NCBI RefSeq assembly: GCF_030732845.1
Contig: NZ_JASHKA010000008.1
Location: 124,001 to 188,000 of the forward strand
DNA: 64,000 bases
Source of the DNA: Roseibium sp. MMSF_3544
GTDB taxonomy: Bacteria; Pseudomonadota; Alphaproteobacteria; Rhizobiales; Stappiaceae
Reading direction: 5' to 3'
Shown here: piece after piece, positions 17,995 through 26,765 of the stretch
Layout of the letters: each line of letters opens with the position of its first letter
How positions within the stretch are numbered: the stretch's first letter is position 1
Program-made: the position numbers and the translations under genes
Notes under the pieces: generated by a model
The model's database searches: none
What the model was told of the DNA's origin: nothing
What the model saw: the letters and a program-made list of their open reading frames with translations, nothing else

Positions 17995-19194
17995 TCACGC
18001 CTTCACCCAACCGTCCGCCGCCAGACGGTTCGCGCCGAAATGATGGTCCGGTCGGAAGGTCTCCGGCAATTCCAGTTGCGGCGCTGTGCCGGTGATTTCC
18101 GACACAAGACAGTCGGCAACAAGATGGGCGATGCCGAACGAAATCTTGAAGCCGCCTGTCGCGGCAAAAAGCGTCTCGTATCCCGGCAACCTGCCGATGA
18201 GCGGATCGCGTTTGTTGCATCTCGGCCGGATCCCGGCCCAGTCGGTCAGGACCTGGCGGCCTTTGAGCCCGGGGCAAAAGGCGGTGGCCCGTGCCACCAG
18301 TTCCGCCGAGCGGGCCGGCGAGGGAGCAGCATCTTCAAAGTCGCGGTCCGCCGTGCTGCCGATGGCCACCGTGCCTTTGTCATGCGGGACGACATAAAGC
18401 CCATCGCAATAGATCGCCGGGTGGTGTTCAAGACCCTTTCCCTCAAGAAGCAGGGCCTGGCCTTTCTCACCGCGCCCGATCTGTTCTCCCGTGAAGTGTT
18501 GGATCAGGTCAAATGCTGCAAACCCGCCGGAAAGTACCAGCCTGGCGGCGCTCACCGGGTCTTTGTCCGCAAGTGAAATCTTGCCGGTCTGCTCGTCGAA
18601 ACCGGTGACACGGGCCCCCTCCAACAACGTGCCGCGGTGCCTGACAAAGCCGGCGAGGGCAGCGAGATAGTCTCGAGGAGACGCGCGCGCGGCCAGCGTT
18701 TCATAGACAATACCGTAGGGCGCGGCGGAAGCCTCCAGCCAGTCAGAGCGGCTCCCGGCTGGTTCCACGACGTAGGAAAACCCGGTCTGTTCGGGATGCC
18801 AGCGAAGTTTGCTTTCCTTGGCGCGTTCAAGATGGTGCTCAAGCTTGTCTTCCGTCGTGAGGGGCAGGATGCGGCCGCAGCGCGCATAGCAGCAATCCGC
18901 CCCGGTTTCCTGCTCCAGTTCTCGAATGTGGTTTTCAAGCGAGCGGAGTGCCTGAAACTGAAATTCCTTCTTCGGATTCCACCGCGCCGGCATGTGCGGC
19001 ATCAAGGCACCCAGCAATCCACCGCTCGATCCGGCTCCCACGTGCTGCGCTTCCAGCACGACGACCTTGAGCCCTTGCCTGATCGCCCGGTGGGCAATCG
19101 AGAGGCCGAAAATACCAGCACCTGCAACTGCAAGATCGTAGGTGGGGGCGGCGGCTGGCACCATGATGTGTCCGGTCTCCGGGATTGATTGCAT
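17995..19194 (-). CDS. FAD-dependent amine oxidase, MnmC-oxidase/glycine-oxidase-like
   Basis: A 399-residue DAO-superfamily flavoprotein. The dinucleotide motif is LAVAGAGIFGLSIA near the N terminus, SSGGLLGALMPHMP follows, and the C-terminal FAD-site block is DWAGIRPRCNKRDPLIGRLP then GFKISFGIA. The gene is divergent from mnmD (19292), and in many bacteria these two activities are fused as MnmC, which finishes mnm5s2U34 in tRNA wobble positions. The cluster therefore suggests this is the separate FAD domain removing the carboxymethyl group. Glycine or D-amino acid oxidase are alternatives. ATG 19164 with GGAGA upstream is an equally good start. Confidence 0.7.
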   Translation of the reverse strand: MQSIPETGHIMVPAAAPTYDLAVAGAGIFGLSIAHRAIRQGLKVVVLEAQHVGAGSSGGLLGALMPHMPARWNPKKEFQFQALRSLENHIRELEQETGADCCYARCGRILPLTTEDKLEHHLERAKESKLRWHPEQTGFSYVVEPAGSRSDWLEASAAPYGIVYETLAARASPRDYLAALAGFVRHRGTLLEGARVTGFDEQTGKISLADKDPVSAARLVLSGGFAAFDLIQHFTGEQIGRGEKGQALLLEGKGLEHHPAIYCDGLYVVPHDKGTVAIGSTADRDFEDAAPSPARSAELVARATAFCPGLKGRQVLTDWAGIRPRCNKRDPLIGRLPGYETLFAATGGFKISFGIAHLVADCLVSEITGTAPQLELPETFRPDHHFGANRLAADGWVKA

Positions 19195-19291
19195 TGATCG
19201 GCTCTCTTATGAGAACACGGCGCACTTGGCAAAGATTTTAGCGGCACTGACTTGTCGCAAGGACCGCTTCTGGAAGGCAGGAACACCGGAC

Positions 19292-20014
19292 ATGCCGACA
19301 AAGGCACCTGAACTTGAGTGGCTCGACAGCGATGTCCCCCGGGCGGAAGGTTTCGGCGACACCTACTTTTCGAAAGCAGGCGGTTTGGCGGAAACGCGTC
19401 ATGTTTTTCTGAATGGCAACGGCTTGCCGCAGCGGTTTTTGGGACGTGAAACCTTCACAATCGCAGAATTCGGTTTCGGAACCGGCCTCAACTTCCTCAC
19501 AACGCTCGCAGCACTCGCCGAATTAGAGGAAACGCCAAGGCTCACGTTCCTGTCGTTCGAGCTGTTCCCGCTGACAGTAAACCAGCTCACCCGCGCGTTG
19601 GGGGCGTTTCCCGATCTCGCAGACCTTGCCGATGAACTGACTGCCGTTTGGGTGCCGGAGCCGGGCTGGAACAAGATGACGGTGTCCGGTGCCGAGCTGT
19701 GTCTCGGCGTCGGCGATGCCAGGGAAATGATCGCTGATGTTGCGCTGGAAGGTCACGGTCAAGAGCCTGGAGCAATCGCCATTGCACCAATCGATGCCTG
19801 GTATCTGGATGGTTTCAGCCCGGCGAAAAACCCGGAGCTTTGGGACGCGGACCTCCTGAAATGGGCCGCGGACCTGACGGCGGCGGATGGAACGCTCGCC
19901 ACCTACACGGCCGCCGGCTGGGTTCGGCGTAATCTTCAATCCGCCGGTTTCTCCGTTGAGAAGAAACAGGGTTTTGCCGGCAAGCGCGAAATGGTCGTCG
20001 GTCGCAGGGGCTGA
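19292..20014 (+). CDS. mnmD: tRNA 5-methylaminomethyl-2-thiouridine methyltransferase (stand-alone)
   Basis: A 240-residue SAM-dependent methyltransferase of the MnmD/DUF752 type. The opening LEWLDSDVPRAEGFGDTYFS and HVFLNGNGLPQRF are hallmarks, the SAM site is IAEFGFGTGLNFL, and the C-terminal DAWYLDGFSPAKNPELW is the family signature. It methylates nm5U34 to mnm5U34 in tRNAs. It lacks the FAD domain fused to it in enterobacterial MnmC; a candidate for that part is encoded divergently at 17995-19194. ATG 19292 follows AAGGCAGGA and precedes conserved sequence. Confidence 0.88.
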   Translation: MPTKAPELEWLDSDVPRAEGFGDTYFSKAGGLAETRHVFLNGNGLPQRFLGRETFTIAEFGFGTGLNFLTTLAALAELEETPRLTFLSFELFPLTVNQLTRALGAFPDLADLADELTAVWVPEPGWNKMTVSGAELCLGVGDAREMIADVALEGHGQEPGAIAIAPIDAWYLDGFSPAKNPELWDADLLKWAADLTAADGTLATYTAAGWVRRNLQSAGFSVEKKQGFAGKREMVVGRRG

Positions 20015-20020
20015 TGTGTC

Positions 20021-20896
20021 TTATGTTTCCGCAGCAACTTGGTTCGTAATCCAGCTTCGGAATGCCTGCATCGCGGTTGTCTCCTGGCGCGACTTGAGCC
20101 AGGTGAGCCAATAGCTCCCGGTTTCGATGCCGATATCGAACAACTGAACAATCCGTCCCTCTGCCAGGTCGCGTTCGAACAGACGGACCGGCACAAGACC
20201 GACGCCGGCTCCTTTTGCCGCCGCGTCGACAATGGCAAGCGAATTGTCGAACATCCAACCGCGACTGCGTGGAGACGGCAAGCCGGCCGTCTGAAACCAG
20301 AGCGCCCACTCATTCAGTCTGTAGGAGCGGAGCAAGGGCCTTTCCAGCAAATCCGGCGGTTCGCAAATCTCCTTGGCCAGATCAGGAGCACAGACCGGAA
20401 ACAGCCTGGCGCCGAAGAGGCGGATTGCTTCCGTGCCATGCCAGCTGCCGTCTCCAAAGCGAATGAAGCAATCCAGCCCATCTGTCAGCAAATCGGCGCG
20501 GTTGTTGTTCGTTTTCAGGCGTATGTCCACGTGGGGATGAAGAGACGAGAAATCGCCGAGGCGGTTCAGGAGCCAGCCGTTCGCGAAACTGGATACAACA
20601 CCAATTGTCAGAACTTCCCGGAAATTGCCGTCTTCAAAGCGGCTGAGCGCATCGCTCATGCGGCGGAAGGCGTCACTGAGAACAGGCAGCAAAGCCTGGC
20701 CTTCATCGGTCAGCGACACGCCTCGCGGCTGCCGCTTGAACAAGGACACCTGCAGGATTTTCTCCAGGACTTTCACCTGATGACTGACAGCAGTCTGAGA
20801 CACCCTGAGTTCTAACCCGGCCCGGGTAAAGCTCTGAAGCCGTGCAGAGGCCTCGAATGCCCGTAAGGCATTGAGAGGTATTCTTGAAAATTCCAT
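20021..20896 (-). CDS. LysR-family regulator, AmpR-like
   Basis: A 291-residue LysR-type regulator. The N-terminal winged helix begins LNALRAFEASARLQSFTRAG and has SQTAVSHQVKVLE as recognition helix; the C-terminal half is the periplasmic-binding-like effector domain. It is divergent from a class A beta-lactamase gene 156 bases away, the classic ampR-bla layout, and it matches AmpR/GcvA-type regulators in style. In such systems the regulator senses muropeptides from cell-wall damage. The intergenic stretch has GTTAGACATGAGAAAAACTT on the minus strand as a possible site, but I could not confirm a T-N11-A core. Confidence 0.8.
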   Translation of the reverse strand: MEFSRIPLNALRAFEASARLQSFTRAGLELRVSQTAVSHQVKVLEKILQVSLFKRQPRGVSLTDEGQALLPVLSDAFRRMSDALSRFEDGNFREVLTIGVVSSFANGWLLNRLGDFSSLHPHVDIRLKTNNNRADLLTDGLDCFIRFGDGSWHGTEAIRLFGARLFPVCAPDLAKEICEPPDLLERPLLRSYRLNEWALWFQTAGLPSPRSRGWMFDNSLAIVDAAAKGAGVGLVPVRLFERDLAEGRIVQLFDIGIETGSYWLTWLKSRQETTAMQAFRSWITNQVAAET

Positions 20897-21052
20897 GGGC
20901 GTGCTCTATGGCCAAGTTTTTCTCATGTCTAACCCCACTAATCATCATTTGTGTAATGTGTCGAGGGACGGCACTGTCGAACTCACTTGCTCGACACCCG
21001 ACCGGGGGGCTGGTTCGGCAAGCAGATTAGAAGACCTCTTCAGGAGACCATC

Positions 21053-21934
21053 ATGAGATCAGGCATCTGCAAACACGCCCTTCTGGGCGTCCTGTTGCCA
21101 TTTGCGGCCCTAGCCCCGGCGGAAGCTGCTGAGTTCGATCCGGCACCGATCGCATCTGTCGTGGAAGACATCGAAAGCCGGCTCTCGGCAAGGGTCGGGG
21201 TGACAATCATCGATACCGAAAGCGGGACAACCTGGTCGCACAAGGGCGATGAGCGGTTTCCGACAAACAGCACGTTCAAGGCGTTTCTTTGCGCAGCCCT
21301 TCTGGACGCCGATTCTAAAGGCACGGTTGATCGCACGCAGTCCGTCATCGTTGAGGAAAGCGACATTGTTTCTTATTCACCGGTGACGGAAAAGCTGGTC
21401 GGCGGCAAAGGTCTCTCCCTTGAAGAACTCTGCGGGATCACCGTCACGATCAGCGACAACGCCGCGGCCAATATTGTAATGCAGGCGCTCGGCGGACCAC
21501 CGGAAGTGACAGCCTTTCTGAGAAGCATCGGTGATGACAAAACGCGGGTGGACCGATGGGAGCCGGACTCAAACACAGGCATCCCGGGCGATGAAAGAGA
21601 CACGACGACGCCGCGCGCCGCGGCTGAAACGCTGCAAAAACTTGTCCTTGAAGAGGGGCTGAGCGAGACAGCAAGAACACGTTTCACGGACTGGCTGGAA
21701 GGTAACAAGGTCGGCAACAAGACCTTGCGCGCAGGACTGCCGAAGACCTGGCGCATTGCGGACAAGACAGGCGCGGGCGCCAACGGATCGCGCAACAACA
21801 TCGCCGTCATCTGGCCGGAGGGACGCGCACCCCTTGTGATTGCTGTCTACATCACCCAGACCACAGCTGCTTTCGAAACCCGAAACAAGGCGATTGCCGG
21901 GATCGGCGCTGCGCTTGCCGACAGCCTGCGCTAA
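21053..21934 (+). CDS. bla: class A beta-lactamase, CARB/PSE-like
   Basis: A 293-residue exported serine beta-lactamase. After a 26-residue signal peptide ending APAEAA, the active-site motifs are STFK (Ser73), SDN (Ser134), the omega-loop WEPDSN (Glu170) and KTG (Lys238). Cys80 and Cys127 are placed for the Cys77-Cys123 disulfide. Blocks such as SYSPVTEKLVGG, AANIVMQALGG and GDERDTTTP resemble carbenicillinases. The omega loop has Ser where EPxLN usually has Leu. ATG 21053 has AGGAGA upstream. The divergent AmpR-like gene suggests inducible expression. Which drugs it hydrolyses cannot be read from the sequence. Confidence 0.92.
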   Translation: MRSGICKHALLGVLLPFAALAPAEAAEFDPAPIASVVEDIESRLSARVGVTIIDTESGTTWSHKGDERFPTNSTFKAFLCAALLDADSKGTVDRTQSVIVEESDIVSYSPVTEKLVGGKGLSLEELCGITVTISDNAAANIVMQALGGPPEVTAFLRSIGDDKTRVDRWEPDSNTGIPGDERDTTTPRAAAETLQKLVLEEGLSETARTRFTDWLEGNKVGNKTLRAGLPKTWRIADKTGAGANGSRNNIAVIWPEGRAPLVIAVYITQTTAAFETRNKAIAGIGAALADSLR

Positions 21935-21979
21935 CGGAAAGGCCGTCTGGCGCCGGGAAAACCTTTCGGCGCCTGCCGG

Positions 21980-22933
21980 TTACTTCATTTCCGGGACGGG
22001 TGTCAGCGGGCGCCCGGTCGCAAACCAGTTTTTCAGGTTATCGACGACAAGTTGGCCCATGTCGTTGCGTGTCGCCTGCGAGGCGGAGCCGACATGGGGC
22101 AGTGCGGTCACGCGCGGCAGCTTCAGCAGGCTGTCCGGGACGCGCGGTTCATGTTCGAAAACATCGAGACCGGCCCCGTAAATCGTGCCGTCTTCGAGAG
22201 CGGCAATCAGCGCTGCTTCGTCGATGACGGATCCGCGGCCGATATTGATGACAACGCCGGCAGGGCCGAGCGCTTTCAGCACCTCGGCGTTTACAGCGTG
22301 CTGGGTCTCCGCGCCACCGGGCGCAACCACCATCAGCGTGTCGCAGGCAGCCGCAAGACCTTCCAGGCTTGCATGATAGGGATAGTCGACGCCTGGTTGC
22401 TGCGAGCGGCCGTGGTAGTGGATGGAGAGGCCGAAGCTTTCTGCGCGCTTTGCAATCGCCTTGCCGATCCGCCCGAGCCCGAAAATACCGAGCGTGCGCC
22501 CCTGCAGGGTGGCCTGGGTCAGCGGGTAGGGGGCGTTGGGCTTCCAGTGGCCGTTCCTGAGATATTGCTCAGCCTGTCCCAACTCGCGCACGGTCATGAT
22601 CATCAGGCCGATAGCGGTATCAGCGACCTCCTCTGTCAGCACATCCGGGGTATGGGTGACCATGACCTTGGCCTTGAGGCACGCATCGGTGTCGACATGA
22701 TCGTATCCAACGCCAAAGCTCGAGACGATTTCGACATTGGGGAGCTGTTTGAGGAATGCTTCATCAACCCGCGCCCAGGAAAGCGCGACACCCCGGATCC
22801 TTTCGCCGATCTCCGCCAGCATCGCCTGCTTGTCTTCCGCCTGATGCAGACGGTGCACGGTGAACTCGGCGTCCAACTGCTCCTCGACAATAGGCAGCAT
22901 CGGTTTGGTCATCAGGATTTCGGGTTTTTGCAT
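21980..22933 (-). CDS. D-isomer-specific 2-hydroxyacid dehydrogenase
   Basis: A 317-residue NAD(P)-dependent dehydrogenase of the D-2-hydroxyacid family, reducing 2-oxo acids such as glyoxylate or hydroxypyruvate. The nucleotide-binding site is LGIFGLGRIGKAIAKRA (about residue 145), followed by HGRSQQ, suggesting NADPH preference. The catalytic Arg is in NIGRGSVIDE, the Glu in DVFEHEPRVP and the His in LPHVGSAS. Length and order are complete. It is likely a glyoxylate/hydroxypyruvate reductase; the exact substrate is inferred only from family resemblance. Confidence 0.85.
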   Translation of the reverse strand: MQKPEILMTKPMLPIVEEQLDAEFTVHRLHQAEDKQAMLAEIGERIRGVALSWARVDEAFLKQLPNVEIVSSFGVGYDHVDTDACLKAKVMVTHTPDVLTEEVADTAIGLMIMTVRELGQAEQYLRNGHWKPNAPYPLTQATLQGRTLGIFGLGRIGKAIAKRAESFGLSIHYHGRSQQPGVDYPYHASLEGLAAACDTLMVVAPGGAETQHAVNAEVLKALGPAGVVINIGRGSVIDEAALIAALEDGTIYGAGLDVFEHEPRVPDSLLKLPRVTALPHVGSASQATRNDMGQLVVDNLKNWFATGRPLTPVPEMK

Positions 22934-23070
22934 GGGGGTGTCCGAGCGTGGAGAGAATTTGAACTCTTGGAATTTATGCCGGACTTTACAAGAATTGACG
23001 GTTCGCGAAAGAGGAAATGTGAACGATCACATACCGGCGCACACACTGACTGTTTCCGGCATTCAATCGC

Positions 23071-23436
23071 TCAGCTTTCTTCGGAAGCCTTCTTGTCGCG
23101 CAAAGAGGCACTCTCCTTCTTCAGCGGCCGCGAAACCGGGCAGACCTCTTGCACATAGCCGTTCAGCGTGTTCGCAAGGCTTTCCTGAACAATTGAATAG
23201 TGCACGTATTGGCCGCGCTTTTCCTTTTGCACCAAACCGGCGCTTTCCAGCACGTTGAGGTGTTGGGAGATCGAAGGCTTCGACATGTCGAAGCGGTCCG
23301 CGATCTCTCCAGCTGTCAGGGAACTGTGGGCCAGATAGGCAAGGATCTTGCGGCGCGGCGCAGATGCCAGCGCTTCAAAGACTTTCTGGATGCCACCGGG
23401 TTCGGCTGCGCTCAAGATGTCCGGCTGGTCGCTCAT
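23071..23436 (-). CDS. ArsR-family transcriptional regulator
   Basis: A 121-residue winged-helix regulator with the ArsR layout: ALASAPRRKILAYLAHSSLT, then the HTH AGEIADRFDMSKPSISQHLNVLE (split across about residues 43-65), and the wing GLVQKEKRGQYVHYSI. There is no metal-binding Cys box at the recognition helix, so it is of the SdpR-like, non-metal type; a single Cys is in VQEVCPVS. It is divergent from the desaturase at 23659, with a near-perfect 24-bp palindrome between them. Confidence 0.82.
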   Translation of the reverse strand: MSDQPDILSAAEPGGIQKVFEALASAPRRKILAYLAHSSLTAGEIADRFDMSKPSISQHLNVLESAGLVQKEKRGQYVHYSIVQESLANTLNGYVQEVCPVSRPLKKESASLRDKKASEES

Positions 23437-23474
23437 GGCCTCAGGTGCTCCTGCGAAAAGGCGTTAATCATCTC

Positions 23475-23498
23475 ATAATTAGGTAATTGCCTAATTAT
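23475..23498. promoter_or_regulatory. 24-bp palindrome, probable ArsR operator
   Basis: The two halves are ATAATTAGGTAA and TTGCCTAATTAT; only one base pair breaks symmetry. It lies 38 bases upstream of the arsR start and 160 before the desaturase start, in an AT-rich stretch with a further half-site-like ACTGCCTAA near 23520. Symmetric AT-rich palindromes of this size are typical ArsR sites. Confidence 0.65.
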
Positions 23499-23658
23499 AT
23501 AATTGATGGTAATTAGCTTACTGCCTAAATAATGGACGTCCCTTCTGAAGGCAAGAGCTCATCGGTTTCGGTGGGCGGATTTACAACCTTTTTTGAGGTT
23601 CGGGTCAGCCCCGGACTGCGAGAACGTCTGCCCGGCTGCGGGCGGAGGAGGGGAAGTT

Positions 23659-24675
23659 ATGTCTTCGACCTGCAATGAGCATTCGCAAGCGGTATCGACG
23701 GAACGCGTGTTTGCCGATGGCAGCGCCAATCCGGTCCACGGCACAGTTGTTCTGAAACCGGTCAAAACTGTCTGGATCGCCGGCATGACTGCGGTCGCAT
23801 TGATCGCCGGACCGCTAACATTCACCTGGCCGGCCTTCGCTGTCTTTGTTCTGCTTACGGCGGTGACGATTTGCGGTGGCCATTCTGTCGGCATGCACAG
23901 GCTGTTGATCCATCGTTCCTTCAAGACGGTGCGATGGATCGAAAAGTTGCTGGTTTATCTCGGCGTGCTGGTCGGCATGGCCGGTCCCTTCGGCATGATC
24001 CGCCTGCATGATTTCCGCGACTGGGGCCAGCGGCAACCGGATTGTCACGACTTTTTCGCCCACCGGGCCGGGTTTTGGAAAGATGCTTACTGGCAATTGT
24101 GCTGCGGCATCAATCTGAAGCAGGAACCGCGCTTCGTGATCGAAGACGATATCGCCCACGATGCCTTCTACCGGGTCGTTGAAAAGACATGGATGGCGCA
24201 GCAACTTGTGATCGCGGTTCCACTCTTTCTCCTCGGCGGTCTGCCTTTCGTCGTCTGGGGCATATGCTGCCGGGTTTCTGTCTCGCTGATCGGTCACTGG
24301 CTTGTCGGCTACTATGCCCATCAGCCGAAGGAGCAACTGCTTTACGTCAAAGGCGCCTGCGTCCAGGGGTACAATCTCCCGCACTTTGGCCTGGTCACCT
24401 TCGGCGAAGCCTTTCACGAAAACCATCACGCCTTCCCGAAATCGGCGCAACTCGGTTTTCTCCCAGGACAGACCGATTTGGGCTGGTGGCTGGTGAGAGG
24501 GCTTGAACGGCTTGGGCTCGCCTGGGAGGTGAACACACCGGAGACCCTGGAAGCACGATCTGGATTGACGCTCAATGAGGCATACGCTGTAACGCCCGCA
24601 GCGACAAAAGCTTGGCTGTCGGACCTGCAAAAGGCGCAAGCCGAGTGCCTCACACAGCGGTCATCCCCGACGTGA
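23659..24675 (+). CDS. membrane fatty acid desaturase-like protein
   Basis: A 338-residue integral-membrane di-iron enzyme of the acyl-CoA/fatty acid desaturase type, which introduces double bonds into lipid acyl chains. The histidine boxes are GGHSVGMHRLLIHRSF (about residue 75), HDFRDWG (about 116, with H-D replacing the usual H-R-x-H-H) and HENHHAFP (about 254). Hydrophobic helices flank them. ATG 23659 follows GGAGGGGAAGTT, a strong ribosome site. The last four residues and stop come from the left arm of a dispersed repeat (24660-24800). The divergent ArsR regulator probably controls it. Confidence 0.78.
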   Translation: MSSTCNEHSQAVSTERVFADGSANPVHGTVVLKPVKTVWIAGMTAVALIAGPLTFTWPAFAVFVLLTAVTICGGHSVGMHRLLIHRSFKTVRWIEKLLVYLGVLVGMAGPFGMIRLHDFRDWGQRQPDCHDFFAHRAGFWKDAYWQLCCGINLKQEPRFVIEDDIAHDAFYRVVEKTWMAQQLVIAVPLFLLGGLPFVVWGICCRVSVSLIGHWLVGYYAHQPKEQLLYVKGACVQGYNLPHFGLVTFGEAFHENHHAFPKSAQLGFLPGQTDLGWWLVRGLERLGLAWEVNTPETLEARSGLTLNEAYAVTPAATKAWLSDLQKAQAECLTQRSSPT

Positions 24676-24800
24676 TCGGGGATCCAATCCACACATTTAT
24701 CAATGCCGAACGAATTTGGTGCTCTAGGCGAAGCCGCTCGTGGCGGGGAATACGCCAACGATACAAGAACCAATGGATCCCCGATCAAGTCGGGGATGAC
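24660..24800. repeat. MITE-like inverted repeat, family A (141 bases)
   Basis: Terminal inverted repeats of 27 bases differ at one position: the left starts GTCATCCCCGACGTGATCGG, and the right, read on the other strand, starts GTCATCCCCGACTTGATCGG. Each arm folds into its own hairpin (CCCCGA with TCGGGG). The element overlaps the 3' end of the desaturase gene and provides its stop codon. There is no transposase; this is a non-autonomous or fossil element. Confidence 0.75.
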
Positions 24801-25019
24801 TATGATGAGGTATCCGGATTGTACCAATGGAGGTGCTACGCGCCACGGCCCAGTTCCCTGCGGTCTATTCGTTGGCCAAAGACCTTCTGTGCGCAGCGTT
24901 CAGCAAATCACACGGAATGCGGACAGATCCCCATTGCCCCCGGCGCCCGTTTCCCCTAAAAGACGCGGCAGAATTCCAAAGATTCCCGTCAGTTTTCGAA
25001 AGTGGAGAAGCGGAGCCCC
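24676..25019. other. intergenic region upstream of ettA
   Basis: A 344-base gap made of the rest of the family A repeat (to 24800) and about 220 bases of ettA leader. The open frames seen are translations of repeat sequence or lack ribosome sites. The ettA ribosome site GGAGAAGCGGAG lies just before 25020. Confidence 0.5.
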
Positions 25020-26669
25020 ATGGCGCGCCAGTTCATCTATCACATGCATGGCCTGTCCAAGGCCTATAACGACAAGAAAGTCCTCGACAATATCCACCTG
25101 TCCTTCTACCCGGACGCCAAGATCGGCATCCTGGGTCCGAACGGGGCCGGTAAGTCGACGCTTCTGAAAATCATGGCAGGCCTCGACAAGGAATATTCCG
25201 GTGAGGCCTGGGCTGCCGAAGGCGCCAAGGTCGGCTATCTGCCACAGGAGCCGCAGCTCGACGAAACCAAGACGGTCATGGAAAACGTCATGGAAGGCGT
25301 TGCCCACAAGCAGGCCAAGCTCGACCGCTACAACGAGCTGATGATGGACTACTCGGACGAGACCGCTGACGAGGCCGCCTCGCTTCAGGACGAGATCGAC
25401 GCACAGGACCTGTGGAACCTGGAAAGCCAGGTTGAAATGGCGATGGAAGCGCTCCGCTGTCCGCCGTCCGACAGTGGCGTGGAGAGCCTCTCCGGCGGGG
25501 AACGCCGCCGCGTTGCACTCTGCAAGCTGCTCCTGTCCGAACCGGACCTTCTGCTGCTGGACGAACCGACCAACCACCTGGACGCCGAAACCGTCCACTG
25601 GCTCGAGCGTCACCTCAGAGAATTCAAGGGCTCTGTCCTGATCATCACCCACGACCGCTACTTCCTGGACAATGTCACCGGCTGGATCCTGGAACTCGAC
25701 CGCGGCCAGGGTATCCCGTATGAGGGCAACTACTCGGTCTATCTTGAAAAGAAGACCAAGCGCATGGAGCAGGAAGGCCGCGAGAACATGGCCCGCTCCA
25801 AGGCGATCGCCCGCGAGCGTGAGTGGATGGGCATGAGCCCCAAGGGCCGCCAGACCAAGTCCAAGGCCCGTATCCGCGCCTACCAGGATCTCGTCGCCAT
25901 GCAGGAAGAGCGCATGCCGACCATTGAGCAAATCCTCATTCCGGTAGGCGAGCGTCTGGGTGCGAATGTCATCGATTTGGAAAAGGTCTCCAAGGGCTTT
26001 GGCGACCGCCTCCTGATCGAGGACCTGACCTTCAAGCTGCCGCGCGGTGGCATTGTTGGCGTGATCGGCCCGAACGGTGCCGGCAAGTCGACGCTCTTCA
26101 AGATGCTGACGGGTCAGGAAAAACCCGACGGCGGGTCGATCACCATCGGCGACAGTGTCAATCTCGGCTATGTCGACCAGTCCCGTGACAAGCTCGACGC
26201 AAACAAGACGGTCTGGGAAGAGATTTCCGACGGCAACGAGATCATCTATCTCGACGGCAAGGAGATCAATTCGCGCGCCTATTGCTCGTCGTTCAACTTC
26301 AAGGGCCCGGCCCAGCAGGCGAAGGTCGGCGACCTCTCCGGCGGTCAGCGCAACCGGGTGCACCTTGCCAAGGTGCTGAAGAAGGGCGCCAACGTTCTCC
26401 TGCTCGACGAACCGACCAACGACCTCGACACCGAAACCCTGGCAGCGCTTGAGGATGCCCTTGAGAACTATGCCGGCTGTGCTGTCGTGATCAGCCACGA
26501 TCGTATGTTCCTCGACCGCATGGCCACTCATATGCTCGCCTTTGAGGGTGACAGCCACGTGGAGTGGTTCGAAGGTAACTTCGAAGACTACGAAAAGGAC
26601 AAGGTCCGCCGCCTCGGCGCTCACGCCGCCGACCCGCGCCGGATCAAGTACAAGCCGCTGACCCGGTAA
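25020..26669 (+). CDS. ettA: energy-dependent translational throttle protein EttA
   Basis: A 549-residue ABC-F protein with two ATP-binding cassettes and no membrane part; it binds the ribosomal E site and gates the first peptide bond according to ATP/ADP. Cassette 1 has GPNGAGKST, signature LSGGERRR and Walker B LLLLDEPTNHLD; cassette 2 has GPNGAGKST, LSGGQRNR and LLLDEPTNDLD. Between them is the P-site tRNA interaction region with AREREWMGMSPKGRQTKSKA. The opening RQFIYHMHGLSKAY is typical EttA. ATG 25020 has the ribosome site GGAGAAGCGGAG. A terminator follows directly. Confidence 0.95.
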   Translation: MARQFIYHMHGLSKAYNDKKVLDNIHLSFYPDAKIGILGPNGAGKSTLLKIMAGLDKEYSGEAWAAEGAKVGYLPQEPQLDETKTVMENVMEGVAHKQAKLDRYNELMMDYSDETADEAASLQDEIDAQDLWNLESQVEMAMEALRCPPSDSGVESLSGGERRRVALCKLLLSEPDLLLLDEPTNHLDAETVHWLERHLREFKGSVLIITHDRYFLDNVTGWILELDRGQGIPYEGNYSVYLEKKTKRMEQEGRENMARSKAIAREREWMGMSPKGRQTKSKARIRAYQDLVAMQEERMPTIEQILIPVGERLGANVIDLEKVSKGFGDRLLIEDLTFKLPRGGIVGVIGPNGAGKSTLFKMLTGQEKPDGGSITIGDSVNLGYVDQSRDKLDANKTVWEEISDGNEIIYLDGKEINSRAYCSSFNFKGPAQQAKVGDLSGGQRNRVHLAKVLKKGANVLLLDEPTNDLDTETLAALEDALENYAGCAVVISHDRMFLDRMATHMLAFEGDSHVEWFEGNFEDYEKDKVRRLGAHAADPRRIKYKPLTR

Positions 26670-26690
26670 AACTTGCGCAAAAAAATGCTG

Positions 26691-26722
26691 AAAAAGGGCA
26701 GTCAAATGACTGCCCTTTTTTA
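26691..26722 (+). terminator. intrinsic terminator of ettA
   Basis: GGGCAGTC at 26696-26703 pairs with GACTGCCC at 26708-26715 around an AAAT loop. The stem has A5 before it and T6 after it, so it can also work on the opposite strand. Confidence 0.9.
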
Positions 26723-26765
26723 TTTCCAACGCAAGCGAACCGCTCACAGGGTCGAGTTTACGCGG

